DNA from: Nitrosotalea sp.
GTDB taxonomy: Archaea; Halobacteriota; Syntropharchaeia; Alkanophagales; Methanospirareceae
DNA length: 26,229 bases
NCBI GenBank assembly: GCA_020725315.1
Contig: DYFG01000005.1
Coordinates: forward strand, 1 to 26,229
Direction: 5' to 3'
In this document: piece after piece, positions 1 through 7,803 of the stretch
Layout: each line of letters opens with the position of its first letter
How positions within the stretch are numbered: the first letter of the stretch is position 1
Notes under the pieces: model-generated
The model's input: only the letters and a program-made list of their open reading frames with translations
What the model was told of the DNA's origin: nothing
Database searches by the model: none
Translations under genes and position numbers: made by a program

Positions 1-206
1 AAGTCGTTCAGAATAGCCCGGAATTCTTTCCTGAACAATAGATGATATATACTAACACAATGGTTAGTATTAAGATTTAGAGTTTGGAGTTTGATCAAAG
101 CACTCTTCGATTCTGCCTTTCCACCACTGGTCGTAACTGCAAACAGATTGTAGCTCGTATATTTAAAAGAATGAGAAGCAAGTGTGTTGTTTTCATCTGA
201 TTTCAT
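1..206 (-). CDS. Possible hypothetical protein, N-terminal part, runs off the left edge
   Basis: An open frame starts with ATG at 206 and has no stop before the window edge, giving 68 visible codons. A good Shine-Dalgarno (GGAGGT on the minus strand, 212-217) sits 5 bases upstream. The start overlaps the 3' end of the TdeIII remnant, whose last frame stops at 193-195. I recognise no domain. The AT-rich sequence and an inverted repeat inside it (49-70) also resemble intergenic DNA, so this may be a chance frame. Confidence 0.3.
   Translation of the reverse strand, partial: MKSDENNTLASHSFKYTSYNLFAVTTSGGKAESKSALIKLQTLNLNTNHCVSIYHLLFRKEFRAILND
49..70. repeat. 8-bp perfect inverted repeat
   Basis: ATACTAAC (49-56) and GTTAGTAT (63-70) are perfect reverse complements around a 6-base spacer. 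The repeat could be an operator for a dimeric regulator or part of a transcript end. Nothing further can be read from it. Confidence 0.5.
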
Positions 207-604
207 TTTTTACCTCCTCAATTATACCAAGCAACACTTCGTAAGCTCCTTTGCCACCCAGTTTGCTCCACATTTCCTCGCCAACATACATCTAAGTTAG
301 GTCTCGGACTTTTTATCTCCATGAAAACCGGACCGGGCTCAATATCTCCTATGTACAAATCTGCGATAATTTTAACACTCTCTCTTTCATCGCTTGATGC
401 TTGCAGTATTTCATCGTTTTCAGCATCAAAATCGGGTCTTCTTCTACCGCTACGTAAATCGTTGGCGATTTTATCTATCACGTTTACTATTGTGTGAAAG
501 GGGAAAGCTCTTTTAAGCTCATCAACAGTAAATGGTATTTCGGTTAAGCCTTTCGCAAAATTGACGGTAAATTCCTTTATTTTATCTCGAGTGCTTTCTT
601 TCAT
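193..604 (-). pseudogene. TdeIII-family type II restriction endonuclease, internally deleted and frameshifted
   Basis: The N-terminal 106 codons (604 to about 287) read as a TdeIII-type endonuclease and include EIKSPRPNLDVC, which holds the E-x-K of the PD-(D/E)XK nuclease core. Beyond this the frame gives 22 unlike residues and stops at 218. One frame over, from about 285 to 193, reads VGEEMW then GAYEVLLGIIEEV, which looks like the family's C-terminal end. Start and end are therefore present, but the middle (about 100 or more codons by comparison with a family length I recall as about 260) is gone and the two ends are out of frame. Known TdeIII enzymes cut GGNCC as I recall. The product should be inactive. 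The divergent broken methyltransferase at 751-1903 is the likely partner. Confidence 0.72.
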
Positions 605-612
605 TTCAGTCA

Positions 613-639
613 GGTATATAAATAATTAGTATATATAAA
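613..639. promoter_or_regulatory. Divergent TATA boxes between restriction and methylase sides
   Basis: The stretch contains TATATAAA (632-639) and an adjoining GTATATAAAT (613-622). Read on the minus strand, the right box would place transcription start a few bases before the endonuclease ATG (604), giving an almost leaderless transcript. On the plus strand it would serve the TIR/methylase side. Spacing is the only evidence. Confidence 0.45.
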
Positions 640-676
640 GTTACTATTGTAAGGTGATCAAAAAAGGGGAAAAGTA

Positions 677-760
677 ATGGTTGTAATATTTATCTCACAT
701 AGCAAGAGAGACGAAAAATTGGTTAGATAAACTAATAGAAATTTGTAAAAGTGAAAGAAA
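677..760 (+). pseudogene. TIR-domain N-terminal remnant
   Basis: ATG at 677 opens a 17-codon frame reading VVIFISHSKRDEKLV and then stops at 728-730. One frame over, the sequence continues DKLIEICKSERKF. The string FISHS..DEKLVDKLI is the typical first strand and helix of TIR-domain proteins, many of which are NADases in prokaryotic defence. It is a scrap of about 30 residues with a one-base frame break. It runs into the methyltransferase start at 751, so the rest was probably lost when the two came together. The match is short, hence moderate confidence. Confidence 0.45.
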
Positions 761-1903
761 ATTTCGAATACATAGCAAAAAGGGAACTCTCAAGGTTCTA
801 TGATGATTTAGATACTTTTAGAAAACGGACAGCTTATTTTGAAGATGTTAATGGGCAAAAATCGTATCATTATTACATCTCTCACATAGAAGGGAAAGGG
901 CAAATTGGTAGGACAAATCAATACCTTACGCATTGATGGTATCCCTATAAGGCAAAATTTCATCCGCAAATGATCAAAGCACTAATTAACTGGCTGAATT
1001 TGAGAGAAGGGGACATATTGCTCGACCCTTTTTGTGGCTCCGGCACTGCCTTGGTAGAAGCAAAGACAGTAGGTGTAGGCAGCGTCGGTATCGATATTGC
1101 ACCGATATGCTGTTTAATCTCCCAAGTCAAATGCGACCTTTTAGATCTGCCACCAGATGAGCTGGAAAGATACAACAGAGACGAAATATTATTCTATTTT
1201 GATAAAAAGCTGAAAAAAAGTGAGAAAAAAAGAATCTTTGGCAAAATTCGCAACCCTTAGTGATCTGGAGAGAGATTTATTCTCTGATCCACGGATTTAC
1301 AATTTTTTAAAAACTGCTTACCTGTATGCACTTTCTGATTATACCTATATCAAAAGGGATATGGTAGAAGGGTTCAATCAAAATTTAAATGAGATATTGA
1401 GGAATATAAGAAGATTTTATGCATTAAAAAACAGATTTGAAATAAAGCTTGGAAAACACGAGGTTAGAGAGGGAGATGCTCGAGAGTTGCAATTTAAAGA
1501 TGGAGAAATTGATGGTATTATAACCTCCTCGCCTTATGCTATAGCTGTTGATTATATAAAAAATGATCTGCATGCTTTAGAATTTCTTGATGTTGATATA
1601 CCATCGCTAAGGGAAAATATGGTTGGATTACGAGGGGAACCAGAGGATAAAGTCAAAAATTATTATGTTGATATGGAAAAATCAATTGATGAGATGTATC
1701 GGGTTCTAAAGAATGATAGCTATTCTGTGATAGTCATAGGGGACACTACTGTGAATGGAAAACGTTTGCAAAATAACAAAAAATTCATCGAGTTTGGTGA
1801 AAAAAGTGGTTTTGCATTCTTAAAAACTATAAGAAGACCAATACTTGGTGGTTTTGCTAGATTGAGGTATGAATATGTTATCTTGTTTAAAAAGGGGGGA
1901 TAA
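751..1903 (+). pseudogene. DNA methyltransferase (N4/N6 class), broken by a stop and a frameshift
   Basis: Three pieces make one methylase. Piece 1 (GTG at 751) ends at an in-frame TGA at 934-936. Translation resumes in the same frame as WYPYKAKFHPQMIKAL and then DPFCGSGT, the SAM-binding motif I (about 1024-1047). At an A-rich run near 1213-1232 the frame shifts, and the rest (1220-1903) carries the catalytic motif IV region and a conserved tail with VDYIKNDLHALEFL. Motif IV reads TSSPY instead of the expected TSPPY. One nonsense codon, one frameshift and one altered catalytic-loop residue make a working enzyme very unlikely. It lies divergent from the TdeIII-type endonuclease remnant, so this is a dead restriction-modification pair. 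The TGA is read as a stop, since nothing nearby suggests recoding. Confidence 0.8.
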
Positions 1904-1987
1904 GATAACAGAAAATAGAGAGGAACGACTTTTTGTAGTCGCGCTTTATTTCTCCCTATACTTTCGTGCTTGAACTCTTCGTCGAAT

Positions 1988-2077
1988 CTAATCGTGAGCT
2001 ATTCCTCTCCGGTACGCTTCCAGCGTTGCCTTAACCCATGCGTATGGAATTGCACTCCCACCTTTTCTACGCTTAGC
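1988..2077 (-). pseudogene. Short unrecognised coding-like remnant
   Basis: Between two stops lies a 29-codon frame reading KGGSAIPYAWVKATL and then EAYRRGIAHD, which looks protein-like but has no start codon of its own. It sits downstream of the broken cyclodeaminase on the same strand. I do not recognise the family. The rest of 1904-2105 shows nothing I can name. Confidence 0.25.
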
Positions 2078-2105
2078 TTAGTGCTCCTTTTTCTCTAATC
2101 TCCCT

Positions 2106-2845
2106 TTAACCCTTGCGTTTCAATCGCTCAAAGACCAATATCGCGGTAATTAAATCCTGAAAGGCAACGCCCGTCGATTTGAAGAAGGTTATATCATCTT
2201 CGCTCGTCCTGCCCTTTGCTTTTCCGAGCACCACATCACCCAACGGAATCAAATCCTCCTCCTTCAATAACCCTCGCTCCAGCCCTTGATAAACCTCACC
2301 TGAATGTGTGCACTGTGCGAAGTCATCAACAATTATCCTGCATTTTTTTAGAATGTCCGGGTCGAATTCAATCTTCGTTTTGGAGTCGGCACCCATGCCG
2401 TTGAGATGCATTCCAGGTCTTATCAGCTCAGGGGAAATGAACGGTTCTGTGGCTGTGGTTAAGGTTGTCACGATATCGGAGTCCACAGCTTCTTCCAGCC
2501 CGACAACGGTTATATCAATCCCAAATTCTCGTTCATATCTCGCTTTAAAATCTCGTGCACGTTGTTCGGTTCTATCGTACACCTTTATCCGATCAATCGA
2601 AGGTCGTACTGACAGTATTGCCTTTGCCTGGTAGGGAGCTTGCTTTCCCGTGCCTATTATACCGAGCGTTGTGCTATCTCTCCTCGCATGTACACCTTGC
2701 AAGGCACCATACTGTAGCCTAACGAGCTCTGCTCAAACCCTTTCTGGATCTCGGAGATAAAAACCCGCCATCCAATAGCTTCGATCGCCTCTTTCAGTTC
2801 ATCATTTGTTATAAGAAACGCATTCAGTTCTTCTATCTTCTTCAT
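2106..2845 (-). pseudogene. Ornithine cyclodeaminase/alanine dehydrogenase-like protein, internally deleted
   Basis: The family (OCD/Mu-crystallin) comprises NAD(P)-dependent enzymes of about 320 residues. ATG at 2845 starts an N-terminal part ending VPCKVYMR (about 2682). The nucleotide-binding part resumes in another frame at RRDSTTLGIIGTGKQA and runs to 2106, with GxGxQA, the HLNGMGAD stretch and the C-terminal FKSTGVAFQDL signature. About 65-75 residues that normally join these parts are missing (a 740-base span against about 970 expected), and the two halves overlap out of frame. Each end looks well conserved, so the loss seems recent. The 198-codon distal frame can begin with TTG at 2702, but it would lack the substrate domain. 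Confidence 0.8.
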
Positions 2846-2871
2846 CGCTTGATTAGGGTGATTATAATAAT

Positions 2872-2881
2872 CTTATATAAA
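2872..2881. promoter_or_regulatory. TATA box in divergent promoter region
   Basis: CTTATATAAA sits about 75 bases before the synthase ATG (2953) on the plus strand, and its near-palindromic core could also serve the minus-strand cyclodeaminase remnant (ATG 2845). Surrounding DNA is AT-rich. Assignment rests on motif and spacing. Confidence 0.5.
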
Positions 2882-2952
2882 AAAATTGTCATTTTTGTTG
2901 TAATATAAATAAAATACGACCTACAACTATAGTAGATTAGGAACGATGGTCT

Positions 2953-4515
2953 ATGGCGGAAATAAAAGCGGTGAAAGTCCTGGATACAACGCTTCGTGAT
3001 GGCGAGCAGACTCCCGGGGTATCATTGACTCCGGAACAGAAGTTACAGATTGCGAAACAACTTGATGTACTCGGCGTTGACATTATCGAAGCGGGAACTG
3101 CGGTTATCTCGGAAGGAGAGCAAAGGGCGATCAAGGCAATAGCGAACGAAGGTCTTAGGGCAGAAATATGCTCCTTTGCACGGCTCTTAACGGGAGATAT
3201 TGACGCCGCGATTAAATGTGATGTTGATACGGTTAATCTGGTTGCTCCTGTTTCTGATAATCATATAAAGAAGAAGTTGAAGATGGATCGGGAAACGCTG
3301 AAAGCGAGGACGATTGAGATGGCGGACTATGTGAAAGAGCATGGATTAAACGTAGAGATCAGTTCAGAAGATGCTTCGAGAGCCGATATGGCATTCTTGA
3401 AATCCTTCTTCTCTGATTTATCTACGGTCGTTGACCGTTTATGCTTCTGTGATACCGTTGGTGTGTTGTATCCGGAACGCACAAGAGAGATATTTCAGGC
3501 TCTTTGCAGATGTGGGGCTCTGCCCCACGACCCCGCATCGTGGGCTCCGCCCACGTCCCCGAAAACCCTGAAAGGGTTTACTGTAAGGGCTTTTAACACG
3601 CCTGTTTCCGTGCACTGTCACAATGACTTCGGTTTAGCCACGGCGAATACCATAACCGCGGTATCAGCGGGAGCGACGGTTGTGCACGTTACGGTGAATG
3701 GACTGGGGGAACGGGCGGGTAATGCGTCCTTAGAGGAGGTGGTGACCGCTCTGGAACTGCTTTACGGCGTGAAGACGGCGATTGTAAAAGAGAAGTTGTA
3801 TGAAACCTCGCGATTGGTCAGGAATTTGACGAAGATGCCACTCGCTCCGAACAAGCCGCTTATGGGCGATAACGCCTTCACACATGAGTCAGGGATGCAC
3901 GTCCACGGGACATTGGCTGATCCGAGTTTATATGAGCCAATCGATCCCGGGCTAATAGGAAGAAAGAGAAGGTTTGCGTTTGGGAAGCATACTGGTAGAG
4001 CATCAGTGAAAATGGCACTGGACGAGATGGGCATCGGGGCTGATGAGGGCCAGACGATGAAGATCGTGACAAAGGTGAAGGAGCTCGGCGACAAGGGTAA
4101 ATTGGTCACGGATTCAGATTTTCAAGCAATCGTGGAGGATGTATTGAGCATCGAGAAAGAGGAGAAGATCAAACTCGTTGACTTATCAGTGGTCTGTGGG
4201 AAGCGGGTTTATCCAACCGCATCAATACGATTGGAGATAGACGGAGAGGACGTGGTGGAAGCGGGTGTTGGGGTCGGTCCGGTGGATGCCGCGATCAATG
4301 CATTGCGGAAAGCACTGGCGGGCAGGGAGATGAACGATATACGGCTTGAAGAGTACCATGTGGATGCCATCACTGGTGGAACGGACGCGCTGGTGAACGT
4401 CATCGTAAGGATAAGCAGGGGAGATAAGACGATAACCGCGAGCGGTGTGAGCGAAGACATCGTCATTGCATCGTTGTATGCACTCCTCAACGGCGTGAAT
4501 AGATTATATCGGTGA
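2953..4515 (+). CDS. 2-isopropylmalate / (R)-citramalate synthase family protein
   Basis: Members condense acetyl-CoA with a 2-oxo acid (2-oxoisovalerate for LeuA, pyruvate for CimA, 2-oxoglutarate for AksA) in branched-chain amino-acid or coenzyme B synthesis. The 520-residue protein has the HMGL-like TIM barrel (about 1-300), with DTTLRDGEQTPG at residues 11-22 and HCHNDFGLA and NGLGERAGNA as metal and substrate motifs. A linker follows, and then a C-terminal LeuA-type dimerisation/allosteric domain (about 390-520). That domain argues against AksA, which lacks it. CimA and LeuA cannot be separated by eye. Residues about 187-213 are an extra proline-rich segment encoded by a palindromic insertion (separate entry) just before the HCHND strand. 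The start was chosen at the in-frame ATG; an ATG 7 bases upstream is out of frame. Confidence 0.9.
   Translation: MAEIKAVKVLDTTLRDGEQTPGVSLTPEQKLQIAKQLDVLGVDIIEAGTAVISEGEQRAIKAIANEGLRAEICSFARLLTGDIDAAIKCDVDTVNLVAPVSDNHIKKKLKMDRETLKARTIEMADYVKEHGLNVEISSEDASRADMAFLKSFFSDLSTVVDRLCFCDTVGVLYPERTREIFQALCRCGALPHDPASWAPPTSPKTLKGFTVRAFNTPVSVHCHNDFGLATANTITAVSAGATVVHVTVNGLGERAGNASLEEVVTALELLYGVKTAIVKEKLYETSRLVRNLTKMPLAPNKPLMGDNAFTHESGMHVHGTLADPSLYEPIDPGLIGRKRRFAFGKHTGRASVKMALDEMGIGADEGQTMKIVTKVKELGDKGKLVTDSDFQAIVEDVLSIEKEEKIKLVDLSVVCGKRVYPTASIRLEIDGEDVVEAGVGVGPVDAAINALRKALAGREMNDIRLEEYHVDAITGGTDALVNVIVRISRGDKTITASGVSEDIVIASLYALLNGVNRLYR
3511..3590. repeat. In-frame palindromic element inserted in the synthase gene
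   Basis: Three consecutive hairpins lie inside the coding region: GTGGGGC/GCCCCAC (3512-3518/3522-3528), GTGGGC/GCCCAC (3540-3545/3549-3554) and AAACCCT/AGGGTTT (3563-3569/3573-3579). This matches an extra stretch of about 26 residues between DTVGVL and PVSVHCHND that LeuA/CimA proteins lack. The stacked GC-rich stems resemble short interspersed palindromic repeats. The frame stays open through the element. Confidence 0.75.
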
Positions 4516-4623
4516 TTTACGTTTCTCAAAATCAGCAAGCTCCTTGACAATCAAGATTCGCTCCTCCGGGTGGCGGCAGATCAGAATTGTGTTCAGGGGT
4601 TTTGACTCTTCAGGAAGGAGCAT
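4504..4623 (-). CDS. Possible small hypothetical protein, convergent with the synthase
   Basis: ATG at 4623 opens a 39-codon frame (with LICRHPEERILIVKELADF) whose stop lies inside the last codons of the synthase on the other strand. The composition is protein-like, and the frame is open upstream to about 4662, so it may be the tail of a lost gene. No family is recognised. The rest of 4516-4733 shows nothing clear. Confidence 0.25.
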   Translation of the reverse strand: MLLPEESKPLNTILICRHPEERILIVKELADFEKRKSPI

Positions 4624-4733
4624 TGGCACTTTCCTTATTTTTGATTTCTGCTTTACAGAACTTCTTTCTATGGCTTATTCAAAAAATTGAGAATAAAGGT
4701 TGAGAATAGAATTTGAATTATTGAGGGTATCTT

Positions 4734-5039
4734 TTGACTATGGTTGGTGTTTCTGGCAATGTCCCATTAAAAAGGGTAAAGATTCGCTCTCTTCCTGGCA
4801 GTGTGAAGGATATAAAAACACTCTATCACTCGATCAATGAACTCGATATTGGAGGGAAGACCCTTATCCTCGAGAGGGGTTTCTTCTCTGAAGGTGCCAT
4901 AAAGTTGTTATACAAATACAGCAAGGTCTACCATTTTGAGATGGGTGGGCGTGGCATGATCAGCGAGGTTCCAAAGAAGGTGATGGATCTGGATGAAATA
5001 CCTGGATTGTATATGTTCCCCAAAGAGATTCGGAGTTAA
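4734..5039 (+). pseudogene. IS4/IS1634-type transposase fragment
   Basis: The 101-codon frame contains LPGSVKDIKTL followed by KTLILERGFFSEGAIKLL. This resembles the region around the second catalytic Asp of DDE transposases of the IS4/IS1634 group, which usually reads (V/I)LDRGFFS. Here the Asp position is Glu. Sequence on both sides needed for a transposase (over 400 residues) is absent, and I see no terminal inverted repeats. It begins with a TTG/ATG pair at 4734/4740 without a convincing ribosome site. Most likely this is an old insertion-sequence scrap. Confidence 0.5.
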
Positions 5040-5063
5040 GGATACTAATAGAGGAGTGATACC

Positions 5064-5840
5064 ATGTCGAAAGTCGTCATAGTGAGGGGAAAAAATCGTG
5101 AAAAGATGATTGAAAAAGGTCTTAATGCGTTAGGAATCGATCCTTATAAAGGAAAAGTGGTGCTAAAGCCGAATTTGATCATTAATCGCCCCTATCCGGT
5201 TACAACGTCTCCAAAAACGGTTGAATGCCTCATAAACTATTTCACGGGAAAGTCGAACGAGATACTCATCGCCGAAGGTTCGGGCATGTGTCGGGGAGGA
5301 ACGAATAACGCGTTTCTTGATCTAGGATATGTTGAACTGGCTGAAAGACATGGAGTACCATTAGTGGACCTCAATGAAGACGATTACGAGGTACTGAAAA
5401 ACCACAAAGCTTTGAAACTGAAAGAATTTAAATTGCCGCTCACCTTGAAAAACGCTTTTCTAATTTCTGCAGCGGTTCTAAAAAGGCATTCGATGGCTAC
5501 GGTCTCGTTATCGCTAAAAAACATGATGGGTGCAACCATCGGTCGAAAAGCGAGATTCCATCTTCTTGGCTTAACCAAGAGCATTGTTGACATCAATCTT
5601 TACACAAAGCCGGGTTTGGCTTTGATAGATGGGATAGAAAGTAGTGGAAAGGAATTGGGTGGAGAGGTAACACGATACGATTTGCTGATATTTTCTGAAG
5701 ATTCCGTTGCTGCGGATGCGGTTGGTGCCAATACCCTGGGATTGGATCCACTCTCGGTACCTCATATAAAATTGGCCCAGGATAAGGGATTGGGAATAGC
5801 AAGATTGGAGGAGATTGAAATCGAGGAGATGAGTGAATAG
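5064..5840 (+). CDS. DUF362 domain-containing protein
   Basis: The 258-residue protein has the DUF362 pattern: VVLKPNLI at about residues 34-41, TTSPKTVECL, then AEGSGMCRGGT, the central LKRHSMATVSLSLKNMMG stretch and the late DSVAADAVGANTLGLDP segment. DUF362 proteins are often found with iron-sulfur or corrinoid enzymes and commonly carry a C-terminal ferredoxin domain, which is absent here. The biochemical role is not established. A clear GAGGAG (5052-5057) precedes the ATG, and the gene looks intact, unlike its neighbours. It follows the transposase scrap by 24 bases and appears to be a single-gene unit. Confidence 0.85.
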   Translation: MSKVVIVRGKNREKMIEKGLNALGIDPYKGKVVLKPNLIINRPYPVTTSPKTVECLINYFTGKSNEILIAEGSGMCRGGTNNAFLDLGYVELAERHGVPLVDLNEDDYEVLKNHKALKLKEFKLPLTLKNAFLISAAVLKRHSMATVSLSLKNMMGATIGRKARFHLLGLTKSIVDINLYTKPGLALIDGIESSGKELGGEVTRYDLLIFSEDSVAADAVGANTLGLDPLSVPHIKLAQDKGLGIARLEEIEIEEMSE

Positions 5841-6222
5841 GAGCTATTTTACGTCGAGCGATCGTTTTTCGAGCTTGTTTCAAAATCCTCTTTACGTTAG
5901 CGGTTAAAGAGGTGGAGAGACTTGAGGCTGAGATGAAGAGACTCATGGAAGGTATTATATTTAATACGCGATTGAAATAAGCTTTGAAAGCGAAGCTGCC
6001 TGCATTCTTCCCAAATCTCGACTCTTGATATATATAAGATTGTGGTCCAAATTTCGGCTACGCCGAAACTTCATATTGCTGGGAGGCAGTAAATGAAATC
6101 GGGGGCGGCTTGCTTGATAAGAAAGTATTTATGATTGTAGAGGGATTTGTATCCAAAAAGTATGGTTGAATATGAGTAGAACAAAAAATGGAATCAAAAA
6201 ATTATGTTCTAGGAGTTGAAAA
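5841..6222 (+). other. 382-base intergenic stretch
   Basis: After the DUF362 stop there is a T-run (about 5864-5869) that could end transcription. A short coding-like run (KEVERLEAEMKRLMEG, about 5904-5954) follows, then a possible TATA box (about 6028-6037) and the hairpin at 6052-6068. I see no intact gene. Confidence 0.5.
6052..6068. repeat. 7-bp stem, 3-base loop hairpin
   Basis: TTTCGGC (6052-6058) pairs perfectly with GCCGAAA (6062-6068) around TAC. It could be a transcript-end hairpin or a remnant of a dispersed palindromic repeat. It shares no arm with the palindromes inside the synthase gene. Confidence 0.5.
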
Positions 6223-7071
6223 ATGAGGGTATTACTCGTTGAGCCGGGATACACGACTTTATTCCCTCCTCTCGGTCTACTGCGGATTTCTACTTGGCAC
6301 AAGCAAAAAGGGGACAAAGTTGACTTCATGAAAGAAAATCCACCGGTAGATTACTTTGGTTATAGCTATCCAAAACTTAAGGAGTGGTACGATCTCATCT
6401 CATCTACATAACCTCGCTTTTCACCTTTCATTACAATGAGGTGATTAGTTCCATCAAGAAGTATCAACTCCTCTATCCAGATGCCGAAATCAAGGTCGGT
6501 GGAGTTATGGCCACCCTCCTACCCGACTTAATTGAAAGGGAAACAGGAATAATTCCCTATGCTGGACTCTTGATGGAAGTAGAAGAATGCCCACCTGACT
6601 ACTCCTTCTTCCCCAACCTCAGATATTCAATAACCTTCGCTTCACGTGGCTGCTTTAAGAAATGCAAGTAATGTGTAGTCCCCGCTATTGAACCCCTATT
6701 CTTCGTGCGTGAAAACTGGGAAAAAGACGTGCTCCCCGCGCACGAAAGGATAATATTTTGGGTCAACAACTGGTTAGGCTCACCAAACTTTTACAAAGAT
6801 GTGAAAAAGCTAAAGAATATCGGAAAAAACTACGATTTCAATCAAGGACTCGACTGCGTGCTATTTGACGAAGAAAAAGCAAAGCTACTCAGTCAGACGT
6901 TTAAAGCTGACGCTCATCTTCTTCTATAAAGGAGGAATGATCAAGAAAGGTCGTGACGGTTTTCTCAGAATGTTAGGTGGGAACCCAGAGGAGTTCAAGC
7001 AAAGAATGAAGGAAATTAATGCATATGATAGGACTCTTTGGAGGAGGAAGAATGGGAAAAGAAGAGATTGA
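6223..7071 (+). pseudogene. B12-binding-type radical SAM protein, three independent lesions
   Basis: The N-terminus MRVLLVEPGYTT then FPPLGLLRIS is typical of the cobalamin-binding-like domain of B12-binding radical SAM proteins. Lesion 1: TCATC is tandemly duplicated at 6395-6399/6400-6404. Removing one copy restores YDLIYITSLFT, which is also the expected sequence. Lesion 2: a TAA at 6669-6671 replaces one residue between the second and third cysteines of the [4Fe-4S] motif (CFKKCK-stop-C); the same frame then continues to about 6926. Lesion 3: after LLSQTFKAD the middle-to-late barrel is missing, and only a C-terminal tail with GGNPEEFKQRMKEI remains in another frame (to 7071). The span is 849 bases against about 1300-1400 expected. 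The tail overlaps the start of the next gene by 20 bases, so it headed an operon. Confidence 0.85.
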
Positions 7072-7798
7072 ATTACTTAAACCGCTGCTGCGACGGTTCA
7101 TAGATGATGTGGAAAGAGGAAAAGCGATAGAGGAGGCGGGATGGATGAAAATTGATGATGTAGACGAATATCTTCTCAAAAGGCTAGGATTATATGAAGG
7201 GAATACACAAGGCGTCAGGGTTTCTTTACACAAACCGCTTCCAGAAGACCTCTTAAAGACAGAGGAAGGGGATATATTTTCCGACATGCAGCTGGCCATA
7301 AAAATAAGGGAACTTGTTCCAAAAATAGTGAGAGACCAATCTCTACAAAAGCGCATCGAATGCAGTGCGTTTATTGACTTCATTAACCGCAAAAAAGATT
7401 TGGGATGTCGAAAGCATCGAAGAGGCACTTAAACCATTGTGCCACTACTCACTTCCCGCCCTTGAGACAACAAAACAAGGCGAAGAAAAAAACGCCGAGA
7501 GAGTTGTGAAGGTGTTGAAATGGAATGAGGTATTGGAGATTATCGATCGGAACACGTGTAAGGTCATGGGTTTTCTCTGGTATGTGGATTGCCTCGCCAT
7601 TCTCGAAAGAATTCGTTATCCAGAGAGCATGGTGCTGGTTCAAGAAAAAGCTTGGAAAATGCTCAGGATAAGGCCGGAAAAACAATACGTGAACTGAGGA
7701 AAGCGGTGATCGAAGATGTGGAGCGAGTTGGGAGGGAAACTCTCGACCAAAATTATGCGATAGCATCTTGGCACGAAATATTGAGGTTGCCGTGGTGA
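7052..7798 (+). pseudogene. Unknown protein A, two frameshifts
   Basis: ATG at 7052 follows a strong ribosome site (GAGGAGGAAG, 7041-7050) inside the radical SAM tail. Frame 1 runs to an A-run at about 7389-7394. One extra A there takes it out of frame, and the next frame resumes with WDVESIEEALKPL. A second shift around 7640-7690 leads to a frame reading KTIRELRKAVIEDVERVGRETL and ending at 7798. The repaired protein would be about 248 residues, mostly helical and highly charged, with no signal peptide or membrane segment. I recognise no family. Its position between a radical SAM protein and a nuclease/helicase pair is the only functional clue. Confidence 0.55.
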
Positions 7799-7803
7799 TA
7801 TTC

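Noticed and set aside
1213..1232. Programmed ribosomal frameshift in the methylase
   Set aside because: The A-run could allow slippage, but the upstream nonsense codon and altered motif IV favour simple decay.
2308..2634. Plus-strand open frame across the cyclodeaminase remnant
   Set aside because: It lies opposite a clear Rossmann-fold coding region and has no protein family likeness; it is a shadow.
6093..6134. 13-codon frame after a GGGAGG-like site
   Set aside because: It is too short, has no family likeness, and lies in an intergenic stretch.
6669..6671. Recoded stop (pyrrolysine or selenocysteine) in the radical SAM gene
   Set aside because: The codon is TAA, which neither residue uses, and two other disabling lesions are present in the gene.
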